25,660 nt of DNA from NCBI GenBank assembly GCA_017608575.1, contig JAFCFP010000011.1, forward strand, positions 1 through 25,660. The letters are read 5' to 3'. The translations under genes were made by a program, and so were the position numbers. Below are positions 1 through 6,196 of this stretch, one piece after another. The notes below the pieces were generated by a model that saw nothing but the letters and a program-made list of their open reading frames with translations, was not told the DNA's origin and did not search any database. The DNA comes from Candidatus Iainarchaeum sp. (GTDB lineage Archaea > Iainarchaeota > Iainarchaeia > Iainarchaeales > DTGL01). The stretch's first letter is position 1; every line of letters starts with the position of its first letter.

Positions 1-20
1 TTAATGGAGAGGGGTTGTTT

Positions 21-401
21 ATGAGTGTACTTCGGCTTTTAACAAAACCCAAAAAAACGCATCACTTGGGTGTATGCGTTCCAGAGCACCAAAAAGAAAA
101 GATTGAACTGGAAATAAAGGAAATTGAAAAAGAAAAAAAGAAACAAAGCGTTGAAAACAATGCTTTTGAGGTTTCAGGTTATTATGAAGTGTGGGGCAAT
201 GCAATGTTAAAGGGCACTCTTTTGAGTGGAAGGATTACTTCAAAAAACAAAATCGTTGTTGACGGCAAAGAAATAAAAATTAAGGAGATTCAATTCAATG
301 GAAGAAAAGCAAAAGCCCTCCAAGAAGGCGAAACAGGGGCATTGTTTTTGAACGCAAAAGGCCTGCGCATTGAAGCAGGACAAGTAATTGAAATAAAATA
401 A
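21..401 (+). CDS. Stand-alone translation-factor domain II-like beta-barrel protein
   Basis: The 126-residue product has a lysine/glutamate-rich N-terminal third (about residues 1-45, probably a charged helix) followed by about 80 residues with the alternating hydrophobic pattern of the EF-Tu/IF2 domain II barrel. The visible landmarks are a G-x-LLSGRI segment, a short KEIKIKEI strand, then EGETGALFL and a closing GQVIEI strand, which is how domain II of translational GTPases ends. No GTPase domain is present, so this is an isolated barrel; a role in binding a GTPase, tRNA or ribosome is inference. I chose ATG 21 because GGAGAGGGG lies just upstream; a TTG at 15 would add two residues. The gene stops 63 bases before tRNA-Leu. 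The family is recognised by pattern only. Confidence 0.75.
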   Translation: MSVLRLLTKPKKTHHLGVCVPEHQKEKIELEIKEIEKEKKKQSVENNAFEVSGYYEVWGNAMLKGTLLSGRITSKNKIVVDGKEIKIKEIQFNGRKAKALQEGETGALFLNAKGLRIEAGQVIEIK

Positions 402-464
402 CTGCTTTAAAAAAAGCGAAGATTTATTAATTCATTTTTTGTTATTTTTTATACTCTAAAAATT

Positions 465-548
465 GCACGGGTAGGGAAGTGGCCAAACCCGCGAGACTCA
501 AGATCTCGTCGCTTAGTGCGTTCGGCGGTTCGAATCCGCCCCCGTGCA
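465..548 (+). tRNA. tRNA-Leu (anticodon CAA)
   Basis: A complete class II tRNA. The acceptor stem GCACGGG (465-471) pairs with CCCGTGC (541-547), and A548 is the discriminator. The anticodon stem CGAGA/TCTCG encloses the loop CTCAAGA, giving anticodon CAA, which reads UUG leucine codons. A long variable arm follows, then the T-arm GGCGG/CCGCC with loop TTCGAAT. No CCA is encoded. A TATA-like TTTATTAA at 423-430 is the likeliest promoter element. The DNA downstream is A+T-rich and poor in genes, as is common where elements integrate at tRNA genes, but I found no second copy of the tRNA 3' end. Confidence 0.96.
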
Positions 549-608
549 CTTGTTCAGCAGTTAAAAAGCACCAAAAAATATTTTAAATAACATATAAGGG
601 TGTTTTTT

Positions 609-827
609 ATGAACGCTGAACGCAATGGCTTTCATTATTATGAACGCCGCTATAAGAATTTATGCAAGCGCTTTGAAGCCGAAAAATGATTGAACAAAGA
701 CTTGGGCAAAGTTAAAAAACGCAGAAAACAGCGTGTTATTTTGCCTTCTCAAACGAGGCTTTCTTCCCGCATAGAATGGAGGGAGTCAGTGTTCCGAGCA
801 ATGGATAAGAAAGAGGATTGGAGATAG
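609..827 (+). pseudogene. Small basic reading frame interrupted by an in-frame TGA
   Basis: ATG 609 opens a 26-codon frame rich in Tyr, Arg and Lys that ends at TGA 687-689. The same frame then stays open for another 45 codons to TAG 825 and is again strongly basic, with segments such as KVKKRRKQR. The continuity suggests one small gene broken by a nonsense mutation, or two chance frames. TGA is used as a normal stop elsewhere in this window (for example purA), so recoding is unlikely. No clear ribosome binding site precedes the ATG. The rest of 549-987 holds only A+T-rich repeats. Confidence 0.25.
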
Positions 828-875
828 ATAATTATTATTGGTATATATGTTATCTAATACATATATATCTATCTC
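821..875. repeat. Nested A+T-rich inverted repeats
   Basis: A perfect 10-bp inverted repeat, GAGATAGATA (821-830) with TATCTATCTC (866-875), flanks a second perfect 9-bp pair, TATATATGT (842-850) with ACATATATA (859-867), whose loop is 8 bases. The two arrangements overlap at 866-867, so they are alternatives or a tight nested structure. It lies between the broken small frame and the end of the protease gene. It could be a terminator, a protein-binding site or an element end. Confidence 0.6.
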
Positions 876-932
876 GAAAAAAGTCAAGATGTATTCTAAT
901 AGTATATGATATTTACCAATATGTTATATAAT
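845..932. repeat. Imperfect direct repeat, 14 bp, two copies
   Basis: ATATGTTATCTAAT at 845-858 recurs as ATATGTTATATAAT at 919-932, with 13 of 14 bases identical and starts 74 bases apart. One copy lies inside the nested inverted repeats. In such A+T-rich DNA a chance match is possible. Confidence 0.4.
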
Positions 933-987
933 GAGAATTCAATTTTTTTAAACCAGTTTCTCTCTTAAGCTATAACTATAGAAAAGT

Positions 988-1992
988 TTATTTAAAAAAA
1001 AATTTTTTTATTTTTGTAAAAATAGATTCTTTGACTCTTGACTCTTTTTCACCTCCATCCACTGGTTTTTCCTCTTTGCCTTCTTTTTCTTTGTTTACCC
1101 AATTGGGTTTGTAATCTGGAGCGCGTCTTTCAATTACTGGTCTTTGTTCGATGACTATTTCTTCTTGTTTTTCTGTTTCTACTCTCTCTGTTTTTTGATT
1201 CGTTTTTTGTTCAATCTCACTTTCAATTTTTTCAATTTGTTCTTCTAAATATCCAGACTTATAAATTCCTTTTGTTTCAATAAGGTAATTTCTTAAAGGA
1301 AGTATTAACTTAAAAGTCATTTCTTCTTGGTATTGCCGATTGTATCTTTGACGACATTTCAATAATTTTTTGTAAAAACCTAAAATAAGTTGCAAAGTTT
1401 TCCTTAATTCATTTTTTGCACTTTTTTTACTACTTTTATTGGGAAATGTTGACCAAATTTCATAAAAATCATCGTCATATTCTTTGAATGGATGTTCTGA
1501 TCGGGGTCTGCAAAATTCATATTTAAATTCATCATAGATTTTATTAAATCTGATTTCTGTTTTAGTTGGTTTCTTTTCCTTTTTCACTTTTTTTCTTTTA
1601 TGATCTTTTTCTGTTTGTTCTGCATTTTCTTCAAATCGGTGTTCTTTCCTATATTTCCACACCGCTTGTCTAATCAAATTAAGCTTTTTTTGAAATTCTG
1701 GTCCATGATTGTCTTCAAAATAATGGCAAAATTCGTGTTCAGCAGTATCAATTATTTTATCAAAATCCATGTCCGGCATTTTCATTATTTGCCGAGAAAT
1801 ACAGATTTGGCCTCCTGGGACGTCGTAATGATAGTGCGCAAGTTCTTCACCGTTGTCTGCTGGGCAAAAACCATCCCAAAACTTTAGTTTTGGTTGTTCT
1901 ACGCCTGTTATTTCAGAGCATATCTTAACAATTTGCTTAAAAAGTGCTTCTTTTTTCTTAAGTATTTTAGTTTCGAATTCGTAAACATCCAT
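988..1992 (-). CDS. SprT-like putative zinc metallopeptidase with long charged tail
   Basis: The 334-residue product has an N-terminal metallopeptidase-like domain (about 1-115) with the zinc motif HEFCH at residues 86-90 and a further His at 96 in the downstream HGPEF segment. That HExxH plus H-G-x-x-F layout is typical of SprT/WLM-type proteases, of which SprT/Spartan proteins act on DNA-protein crosslinks. From about residue 120 the sequence is Lys/Glu-rich, with probable coiled coil in the second half and a very basic, Phe-rich end. I do not recognise that tail. The gene is visibly more A+T-rich than the neighbouring housekeeping genes, so transfer is plausible. A TATA-like stretch near 2018-2027 lies about 28 bases before ATG 1992, suggesting a leaderless transcript. 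DNA-repair function is inference. Confidence 0.72.
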   Translation of the reverse strand: MDVYEFETKILKKKEALFKQIVKICSEITGVEQPKLKFWDGFCPADNGEELAHYHYDVPGGQICISRQIMKMPDMDFDKIIDTAEHEFCHYFEDNHGPEFQKKLNLIRQAVWKYRKEHRFEENAEQTEKDHKRKKVKKEKKPTKTEIRFNKIYDEFKYEFCRPRSEHPFKEYDDDFYEIWSTFPNKSSKKSAKNELRKTLQLILGFYKKLLKCRQRYNRQYQEEMTFKLILPLRNYLIETKGIYKSGYLEEQIEKIESEIEQKTNQKTERVETEKQEEIVIEQRPVIERRAPDYKPNWVNKEKEGKEEKPVDGGEKESRVKESIFTKIKKFFFK

Positions 1993-2097
1993 CGAATACC
2001 CAATATAGTATGTCGCGATAAAAAACTGTGGCGAAAAGTGTAAAAAACTTATTTTGGGCCTATTTTTGCATTGTTTCTTTACATTTCTTTTACATTT

Positions 2098-2160
2098 TTG
2101 AAAGAGCTCAAAGACAAGGGCAATTACTCAATCAAGCAAGGCAAAGAACTCCAAAAATAA
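2098..2160 (+). pseudogene. Possible C-terminal gene remnant
   Basis: About 20 codons ending at TAA 2158-2160 encode a polar, Lys/Gln-rich peptide of coding-like composition, including KELKDKGNYS. The DNA immediately upstream is T-rich and gives no plausible coding continuation or start. It may be the tail of a gene lost by deletion, or a chance open frame. Confidence 0.18.
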
Positions 2161-2165
2161 GTCAT

Positions 2166-2381
2166 TTAAGAACGCTTTGCTTGTTTTTTCAGTATTCTTA
2201 AAAGTTGCAGGTTGGTTACAGCTTTTCCATTAGCATATCTGAAAGGATTGGCTTTCTTTGGATTGAAATAAATTGGCGGTCCAGTGTAATTTGGAATATT
2301 TTTAACTTCAATTCTCTTTTGGGTTGTTGATCCCTTTTTAGGCATGTTTCTAAAGGTTCCTGGCTTGTTAAATAGGCCCAC
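2166..2381 (-). CDS. Small basic protein of unknown function
   Basis: This encodes 71 residues from GTG 2381, or 58 from ATG 2343 (starting MPKKGST). The product is strongly basic with a proline-rich middle (NYTGPPIYFNP) and a C-terminal FRYANGKAVTNL motif leading into a short basic helix. I do not recognise the family. The absence of hydrophobic segments and the high charge suggest a nucleic-acid or ribosome contact, which is inference. It is flanked by the gene remnant and by the divergently transcribed membrane protein at 2500. The start is uncertain because neither codon has a convincing ribosome binding site. Confidence 0.5.
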   Translation of the reverse strand: MGLFNKPGTFRNMPKKGSTTQKRIEVKNIPNYTGPPIYFNPKKANPFRYANGKAVTNLQLLRILKKQAKRS

Positions 2382-2499
2382 TGATTCACCACAAATTATT
2401 TATAGAATGGATTACAGAATATAATGCCTTACTATTTTAAATGTTTTCGCATTAAATGGATTTCAGGAAGGTCAGAAAGGAAAACTGGGAAGGAAAAAA

Positions 2500-2817
2500 A
2501 TGGTTTTTGAATGGATTGGTGCAACAGGCTTATGCCTTATACTAATAGCGTTTTTCATGGATGAATTTAATAAATGGGACAATGATGACTACATTTACAA
2601 TTTCATTAATTTGTTTGGAGCATTACTCATGTTAGTGTACGCTGTTTCTCTTGGTGCAGCAGCCATAATGTTTACAATACTCGAAGCAGTTTGGGCAGGA
2701 ATTGCCTTGGTAAAACTTGGAAAAATCACTCGTGCGCGGAGAGCAGCAATAAAGCCAACAGAAGAAGAAACAATGAATGCTTTGGAAGCAGCCAGCGAAG
2801 AAGAATTACAGGAATGA
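2500..2817 (+). CDS. CBU_0592-like small membrane protein
   Basis: The 105-residue product has three probable membrane segments (about residues 4-20, 32-50 and 52-73). The pattern is short helix, NLFGALLML, a small-residue helix, then an AVWAGIAL segment, as in the CBU_0592-like domain of small uncharacterised membrane proteins. A cytoplasmic tail rich in Arg and then Glu follows. GGAAGG at about nine bases before ATG 2500 sets the start. It converges on the DUF59 gene, with stops 17 bases apart, so it is not part of that operon. The function of the family is not known to me. Confidence 0.65.
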   Translation: MVFEWIGATGLCLILIAFFMDEFNKWDNDDYIYNFINLFGALLMLVYAVSLGAAAIMFTILEAVWAGIALVKLGKITRARRAAIKPTEEETMNALEAASEEELQE

Positions 2818-2834
2818 ACTGCATTGAACTGCAT

Positions 2835-3131
2835 TCACATGCCGAGTTTTTCCCTTGCTTTTGCAGTCATTCTTTCAGGTGACCAAGGTGGCTCAAATAC
2901 AAGTTTTACTTCCACTTTTGAAATGCCGGGAATTTTTGCAACAGCTTCTTCCACTTTCCCAGCAATCATTCCCTGCATTGGACACATTGGATTAGTCAAA
3001 GTCATTTCAATTAATGCCTTTGAGTCTCGCACTTCAATGTTGTAAATGAATCCAAGTTCCACTACACTCAATCCAATCTCTGGATCAATTACGCTGGCGA
3101 GCGCTCTTTCAATTTCTTTTTTTGAAACCAT
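2835..3131 (-). CDS. MIP18/DUF59 family iron-sulfur assembly protein
   Basis: The 98-residue product is a full-length DUF59 (FeS_assembly_P) domain. The family hallmarks are all present: DPEIG at 16-20, the ELGFIY strand, TNPMCPMQ with the conserved Cys50, and the C-terminal PPWSPERMT at 81-89. Related proteins (SufT, MIP18, PaaD) take part in maturation of Fe-S proteins. It is the last gene of a minus-strand run, 30 bases after the ferredoxin gene, which fits a role in cluster supply. Family assignment is firm; the client proteins cannot be read from the sequence. Confidence 0.9.
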   Translation of the reverse strand: MVSKKEIERALASVIDPEIGLSVVELGFIYNIEVRDSKALIEMTLTNPMCPMQGMIAGKVEEAVAKIPGISKVEVKLVFEPPWSPERMTAKAREKLGM

Positions 3132-3161
3132 TAAAATCGCAGCATTAAAAAAATTGCCGAA

Positions 3162-3338
3162 TCATTTAACTGTAATAGCTGAAACAGGGCAGTTTTCTGA
3201 TGCCTGTTTTGCACAGCCAGTGTCCTCTGTGTTTTTCACTTTTGCTTTTGCGCCATCCATTTCAAAGTTTGCAGGACACAATGCAACGCAAGTGCCACAG
3301 CCAATGCATTTGTTTTGGTCCAATTCAACAGTTGCCAT
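3162..3338 (-). CDS. [4Fe-4S] ferredoxin, single cluster
   Basis: The 58-residue product carries cysteines at 11, 14, 17, 21, 42 and 50. C11, C14 and C17 with C50 (followed by Pro) can ligate one [4Fe-4S] cluster, and C21 and C42 are placed to form the disulfide known in Thermococcales-type ferredoxins. It is a cytosolic electron carrier. I chose ATG 3338 because AGGAGG sits about eight bases upstream; extending to 3362 would run through that site. It lies 16 bases after the glutaredoxin gene and 30 before the DUF59 gene in one operon. Confidence 0.92.
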   Translation of the reverse strand: MATVELDQNKCIGCGTCVALCPANFEMDGAKAKVKNTEDTGCAKQASENCPVSAITVK

Positions 3339-3354
3339 TAAAAAACTCCTCCTT

Positions 3355-3591
3355 TTAATCAATTTTAAGCAATGCCTTTAATTCTGGCACATTATAACCA
3401 ATTACTATCTTTCCATCAATATCAATCACTGGGACACCCATTTGGCCGCTTTTTTCAATCATTTCCTTTGCTTTTTCTCTGTCCATTGAAACATCAATGT
3501 CTTCAAATTTTATTCCATGCTCTTTTAAGAATTCCTTGACTTTCAAGCAGTAAGGGCATGCGGGAGTTGAATACACTATAACTTTTGCCAT
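3355..3591 (-). CDS. Glutaredoxin-like protein
   Basis: The 78-residue product is a minimal thioredoxin fold with the active site CPYC at 12-15 and the cis-proline segment MGVPV (Pro54). This is the layout of glutaredoxin/NrdH-like dithiol reductases that act on disulfides in the cytosol. GGAGG about eight bases before ATG 3591 fixes the start; an upstream ATG at 3639 would add 16 unlikely residues. It sits between the DsbA-like gene (57 bases away) and the ferredoxin gene, so disulfide and Fe-S chemistry are linked in one transcript. What reduces it is not visible here. Confidence 0.9.
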   Translation of the reverse strand: MAKVIVYSTPACPYCLKVKEFLKEHGIKFEDIDVSMDREKAKEMIEKSGQMGVPVIDIDGKIVIGYNVPELKALLKID

Positions 3592-3648
3592 TTTTTTTCC
3601 TCCACTTTCATCCAATAATAAAAAATAAAAAAAGGGCAAATGTTTTTA

Positions 3649-4728
3649 TTAACACTGCCCTGAACCACTATTGGCACCGCTTTCACTGTAGGTTTGAGAA
3701 AAGCTTCTTGCAGCGGCTTCCTCTGGAACTTTTTCATTGCACGCGTCTGGCTCTTTTGAAAAAGAACAACACAAAAGCTCTTCAACCATTGCAGCAGAAC
3801 GCATTGTTTTGCCTAAAGCAACAGCTGATTGAGATTCCTGGACTCTTTTGCCATTCAAAATAAGAGTAGGCGAGCCAGTGATGTTATATTGGTTGGCCAA
3901 ATCAAAGTCTGCTTTTGCATAATTCAAGCCAGTATCGCTGTCCATGCAGGCATTCAATGCATTCAAGTCAATTTCGGCTTCTCCAAGGCATTCTGTTGTT
4001 TTGCCTTCCTTTATAAAGCAACCCACATACTTCCAGTACTTTTCTGGTTGTTCTTCCCTAATGCAAATCTGCCTAAAATTCTCTTGTGCTTCTTTGTCGC
4101 CGTGCATTGATGTCACTTTGCCGTCAACAATGTCTCCAATGTAATGCACTTTTATGTTTTCTTTTAGTTCGGCTGGCAATTCATTAATAATTCTTTGCAT
4201 TTGAATTCCAAAAGGACAATAGGAAACAACAAATGCCAATAATTCTGGCTTTTCTGTTTTTTCCATGTTCTCGCATTTAAGGCTTTCCTGTGGCACTGGG
4301 CTTGACTGGGGAGTTGGAGTCGGCAGGGCTTCATCCAAATCAAACACGTTCCCTAAAATTATTTTTCCAGTGCTCTTTGTTACAAGCACGTAGGTTTTTT
4401 GAACAGTTTTGTCATTCAAAACGAGTTCAACTGGCACAGTGTAAGCAAAATCATCCTCTTTTTCAACGCTGTCAACTTTTGTTGAAAGGTCTTTATTGCC
4501 TGTAAGCGCAAAAATATTCTCCGAAAAAAACTGCTGTGCTTTTGAAACAGCTTCTTCCTCGCTTAAAACAGGTGCAAGTGACGGCGTTGGTTCAATGTTG
4601 CAACTGGCATTATTATTTTCGTTTTGGTTAGGCACTGGCTGCTGGCTGGAAAGACTTATTCCAAAAAGCAATCCAAACACCAATCCAAGAAGCAGTCCTG
4701 CAATAATGCCACTTATTATAATAGGCAT
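3649..4728 (-). CDS. Membrane-anchored DsbA-like thioredoxin-fold protein
   Basis: The 359-residue product has one N-terminal membrane segment (about 3-26), a polar linker, a region of about 90 residues (57-135) resembling a PepSY-like or other small alpha/beta domain, a Pro/Thr/Ser linker, then a DsbA-type thioredoxin fold from about 160. The active-site segment is YCPFG (Cys171, Gly174), so the second redox cysteine of CxxC is missing; the cis-proline is in GSPTL (Pro287). Ten other cysteines lie mostly after the active site, including a CC pair at 320-321 and the final residue. The fold should face outside the membrane. ATG 4728 has no ribosome binding site and is preceded in frame by a leader ORF, so translation may be coupled. 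Confidence 0.8.
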   Translation of the reverse strand: MPIIISGIIAGLLLGLVFGLLFGISLSSQQPVPNQNENNNASCNIEPTPSLAPVLSEEEAVSKAQQFFSENIFALTGNKDLSTKVDSVEKEDDFAYTVPVELVLNDKTVQKTYVLVTKSTGKIILGNVFDLDEALPTPTPQSSPVPQESLKCENMEKTEKPELLAFVVSYCPFGIQMQRIINELPAELKENIKVHYIGDIVDGKVTSMHGDKEAQENFRQICIREEQPEKYWKYVGCFIKEGKTTECLGEAEIDLNALNACMDSDTGLNYAKADFDLANQYNITGSPTLILNGKRVQESQSAVALGKTMRSAAMVEELLCCSFSKEPDACNEKVPEEAAARSFSQTYSESGANSGSGQC

Positions 4729-4731
4729 AGT

Positions 4732-4812
4732 TTATGAAAAAAGAGGTTTTGGTTTAATTCTTTCACTTTTTTCCTCTTTGGCGTCCTTTTTTTCTTTATT
4801 TTTTTTACTCAT
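4732..4812 (-). CDS. Lysine-rich 26-codon leader ORF in frame with the DsbA-like gene
   Basis: ATG 4812 has a strong GGAGG site eight bases upstream and encodes 26 very basic residues ending in TAA at 4734-4732. One codon later, in the same frame, is the ATG of the DsbA-like gene. Joined, the two would make a normal membrane protein with a positively charged cytosolic N-terminus. The TAA therefore either makes a leader peptide with re-initiation downstream, or is a recent nonsense change or read error in one longer gene. It is too short to judge by homology. Confidence 0.5.
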   Translation of the reverse strand: MSKKNKEKKDAKEEKSERIKPKPLFS

Positions 4813-4872
4813 TAAAAATTCCTCCAGCCGTTTCCATTTTCAATTTGACAGCAAAAATTACACTGATTAATT

Positions 4873-4880
4873 CTTTTAAA
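4873..4880 (-). promoter_or_regulatory. TATA-like box for the redox operon
   Basis: Read on the minus strand, TTTAAAAG lies about 60 bases before ATG 4812. A start of transcription about 25 bases downstream would leave a leader of roughly 35-40 bases containing the GGAGG site. Confidence 0.35.
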
Positions 4881-4994
4881 CTTAACCAATTATTATGGTT
4901 TTTTCCATAAAACTTGAATGTTTAATGGAATTGAACTTATTGATTTTCTGTTTTTTAACCCAATTTATTTATTTTAAAAAAAAGCAATCTTTTT

Positions 4995-5062
4995 ACCAGA
5001 CTGGTGAGCCTGCTCTGCTAAGAGAGTTGGCATGAACCCGCTCCCAAGCGAGCGGGTTTATT
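4995..5062 (+). ncRNA. Candidate structured small RNA (G+C-rich island)
   Basis: A block of about 65 bases is clearly G+C-rich while both flanks are nearly pure A+T, a known mark of RNA genes in A+T-rich archaea. It can fold as two adjacent hairpins: GCC (5008-5010) with GGC (5029-5031) enclosing CTCT/AGAG with loop GCTA, then AACCCGCTC (5035-5043) with GAGCGGGTT (5050-5058). On the plus strand a TATA-like A+T stretch at 4964-4978 lies about 25 bases upstream, and a T-run follows from 5067. It could instead be a leftover end of an IS200/IS605-type element, which carry such hairpins. I recognise no Rfam family. Confidence 0.4.
5035..5058. terminator. 9-bp G+C-rich hairpin after the methyltransferase gene
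   Basis: AACCCGCTC and GAGCGGGTT form a perfect 9-bp stem with a 6-base loop. On the minus strand it starts four bases after the methyltransferase stop codon, where a transcript end is expected, though only a weak T stretch follows directly on that strand. It is also the second hairpin of the candidate RNA. Confidence 0.5.
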
Positions 5063-5838
5063 CACTTTAATTTTTTTCCACCCATTACAAAAAAAGAACC
5101 TTCTCTTCCAAAAAGCCATGAAAGCTCTGATAAAAAAATGCTTTTCTTCAATGAAGGCTTACATCCAAGAAAAGCAATATTGTTTTCAGAAAACCATTCC
5201 AACACTTCTTTCACTGAATGATGGGATTCAAAAGGGTGAGCTAAAGCATCAGCAAGAACATTTTCAGAATTATATTTTTTTCCAAACAACCTTTTGGCTG
5301 TTTTGAGCCTGCTTTCAGCATTATTAGAACTCAAAGCGCGCACAATTGCAATTTTTACCCTGTGCCTTGCGCGGCCATAACGATTATACAATCCAATGCA
5401 GATACTGCCATTGGGTTTTACAAAAGAACAGATTTTTTCAAAGTTTTTTTTGGGGTCGGGCGTGTGGTGGAGTACACCGAGAGAAACACACAAATCAAAT
5501 TTTTCAAGCGAAGAAAAACTAATTATTGGTGAATTAACAAATTTAACATTTTTTAATTTCAACTGTGCTTTTTTCTTTTCAGCGAGTTCAATCGACTTGG
5601 AGCTAATGTCAATGCCTGTAACGTTCGCTCCAAACAAAGCCATTCCACAACTTAACTCGCCTGTGCCACAACCGGCTTCAAGTATTCTTTTTCCCTTGAA
5701 AAAATCACCATTGCTTTCATTGATTGCTGGAAGAAACCATTCAGCGTAATTTTTCAATTCCTTTTTTGTCATTTTTCTAGCGGGATAGGGAAATTTTTCA
5801 TAAAACCTTTTAACCTCTGGATTGAAACAGGAACGCAT
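5062..5838 (-). CDS. Class I SAM-dependent methyltransferase
   Basis: The 258-residue product has a short N-terminal segment (VKRFYEKFPYPARK) followed by a Rossmann methyltransferase core. Motif I, ILEAGCGTG, is at about 52-60, motif II, GIDIS, near 75-79, and LGVLHHTPDP marks motif IV. The last 100 residues hold YNRYGRARHRVK and a variable domain likely to bind the substrate. The HHTPDP type occurs in many small-molecule and some RNA methyltransferases, so the substrate stays open. It starts 18 bases after the RHH-like gene and probably shares its transcript. No ribosome binding site is obvious before ATG 5838. Confidence 0.85.
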   Translation of the reverse strand: MRSCFNPEVKRFYEKFPYPARKMTKKELKNYAEWFLPAINESNGDFFKGKRILEAGCGTGELSCGMALFGANVTGIDISSKSIELAEKKKAQLKLKNVKFVNSPIISFSSLEKFDLCVSLGVLHHTPDPKKNFEKICSFVKPNGSICIGLYNRYGRARHRVKIAIVRALSSNNAESRLKTAKRLFGKKYNSENVLADALAHPFESHHSVKEVLEWFSENNIAFLGCKPSLKKSIFLSELSWLFGREGSFFVMGGKKLK

Positions 5839-5856
5839 TTAAAACAACCGTTTTTT

Positions 5857-6153
5857 TTAATCAACGACATCAATAAATTCGCGGGCTTTTCCCTTTATTT
5901 TTTTGGTTGTAATTGCAGCGCTCGCACGGGCTTTTCCAAGCAATAATTCAAGCTCTTCTCTTGAAATCTTGTCTTCAAAAAACAAATCAGTTGCTTCAAC
6001 ATCAATATCTTTTTCAATTATTTCCTTTTCAATGAATTTTTTTACAGCTGTTTCAATCAATTCCTCTTTTTTTTTCTTGGAAAGCTTTGCAATTATTTCA
6101 AGCCTTGCAAGGGTTTGCTCTGAAAAATTAACACAAAACCGTTTTTTTGCCAT
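5857..6153 (-). CDS. Small ribbon-helix-helix-like protein
   Basis: The 98-residue product opens with a strand-like RFCVNFSEQ segment followed by two helices (LARLEIIAKLS and KEELIETAVKKFIEKEI), the order seen in ribbon-helix-helix DNA-binding proteins and antitoxins. The C-terminal half is acidic, then basic, and could bind a partner. No toxin gene lies next to it, so it is more likely a regulator or orphan than half of a toxin-antitoxin pair. GGTGGA lies just before ATG 6153. It is 43 bases after ribBA. The fold is inferred from pattern only. Confidence 0.55.
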   Translation of the reverse strand: MAKKRFCVNFSEQTLARLEIIAKLSKKKKEELIETAVKKFIEKEIIEKDIDVEATDLFFEDKISREELELLLGKARASAAITTKKIKGKAREFIDVVD

Positions 6154-6196
6154 TATTCCACCGCATAAATTAATGCATTACTGCTTAATAAATTTT

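Noticed and set aside
609..827. Selenocysteine or other recoding at TGA
   Set aside because: No SECIS-like structure is seen and TGA acts as a normal stop in other genes of the window.
5857..6153. Antitoxin of a toxin-antitoxin pair
   Set aside because: No small toxin-like gene lies beside it; the neighbours are ribBA and a methyltransferase.
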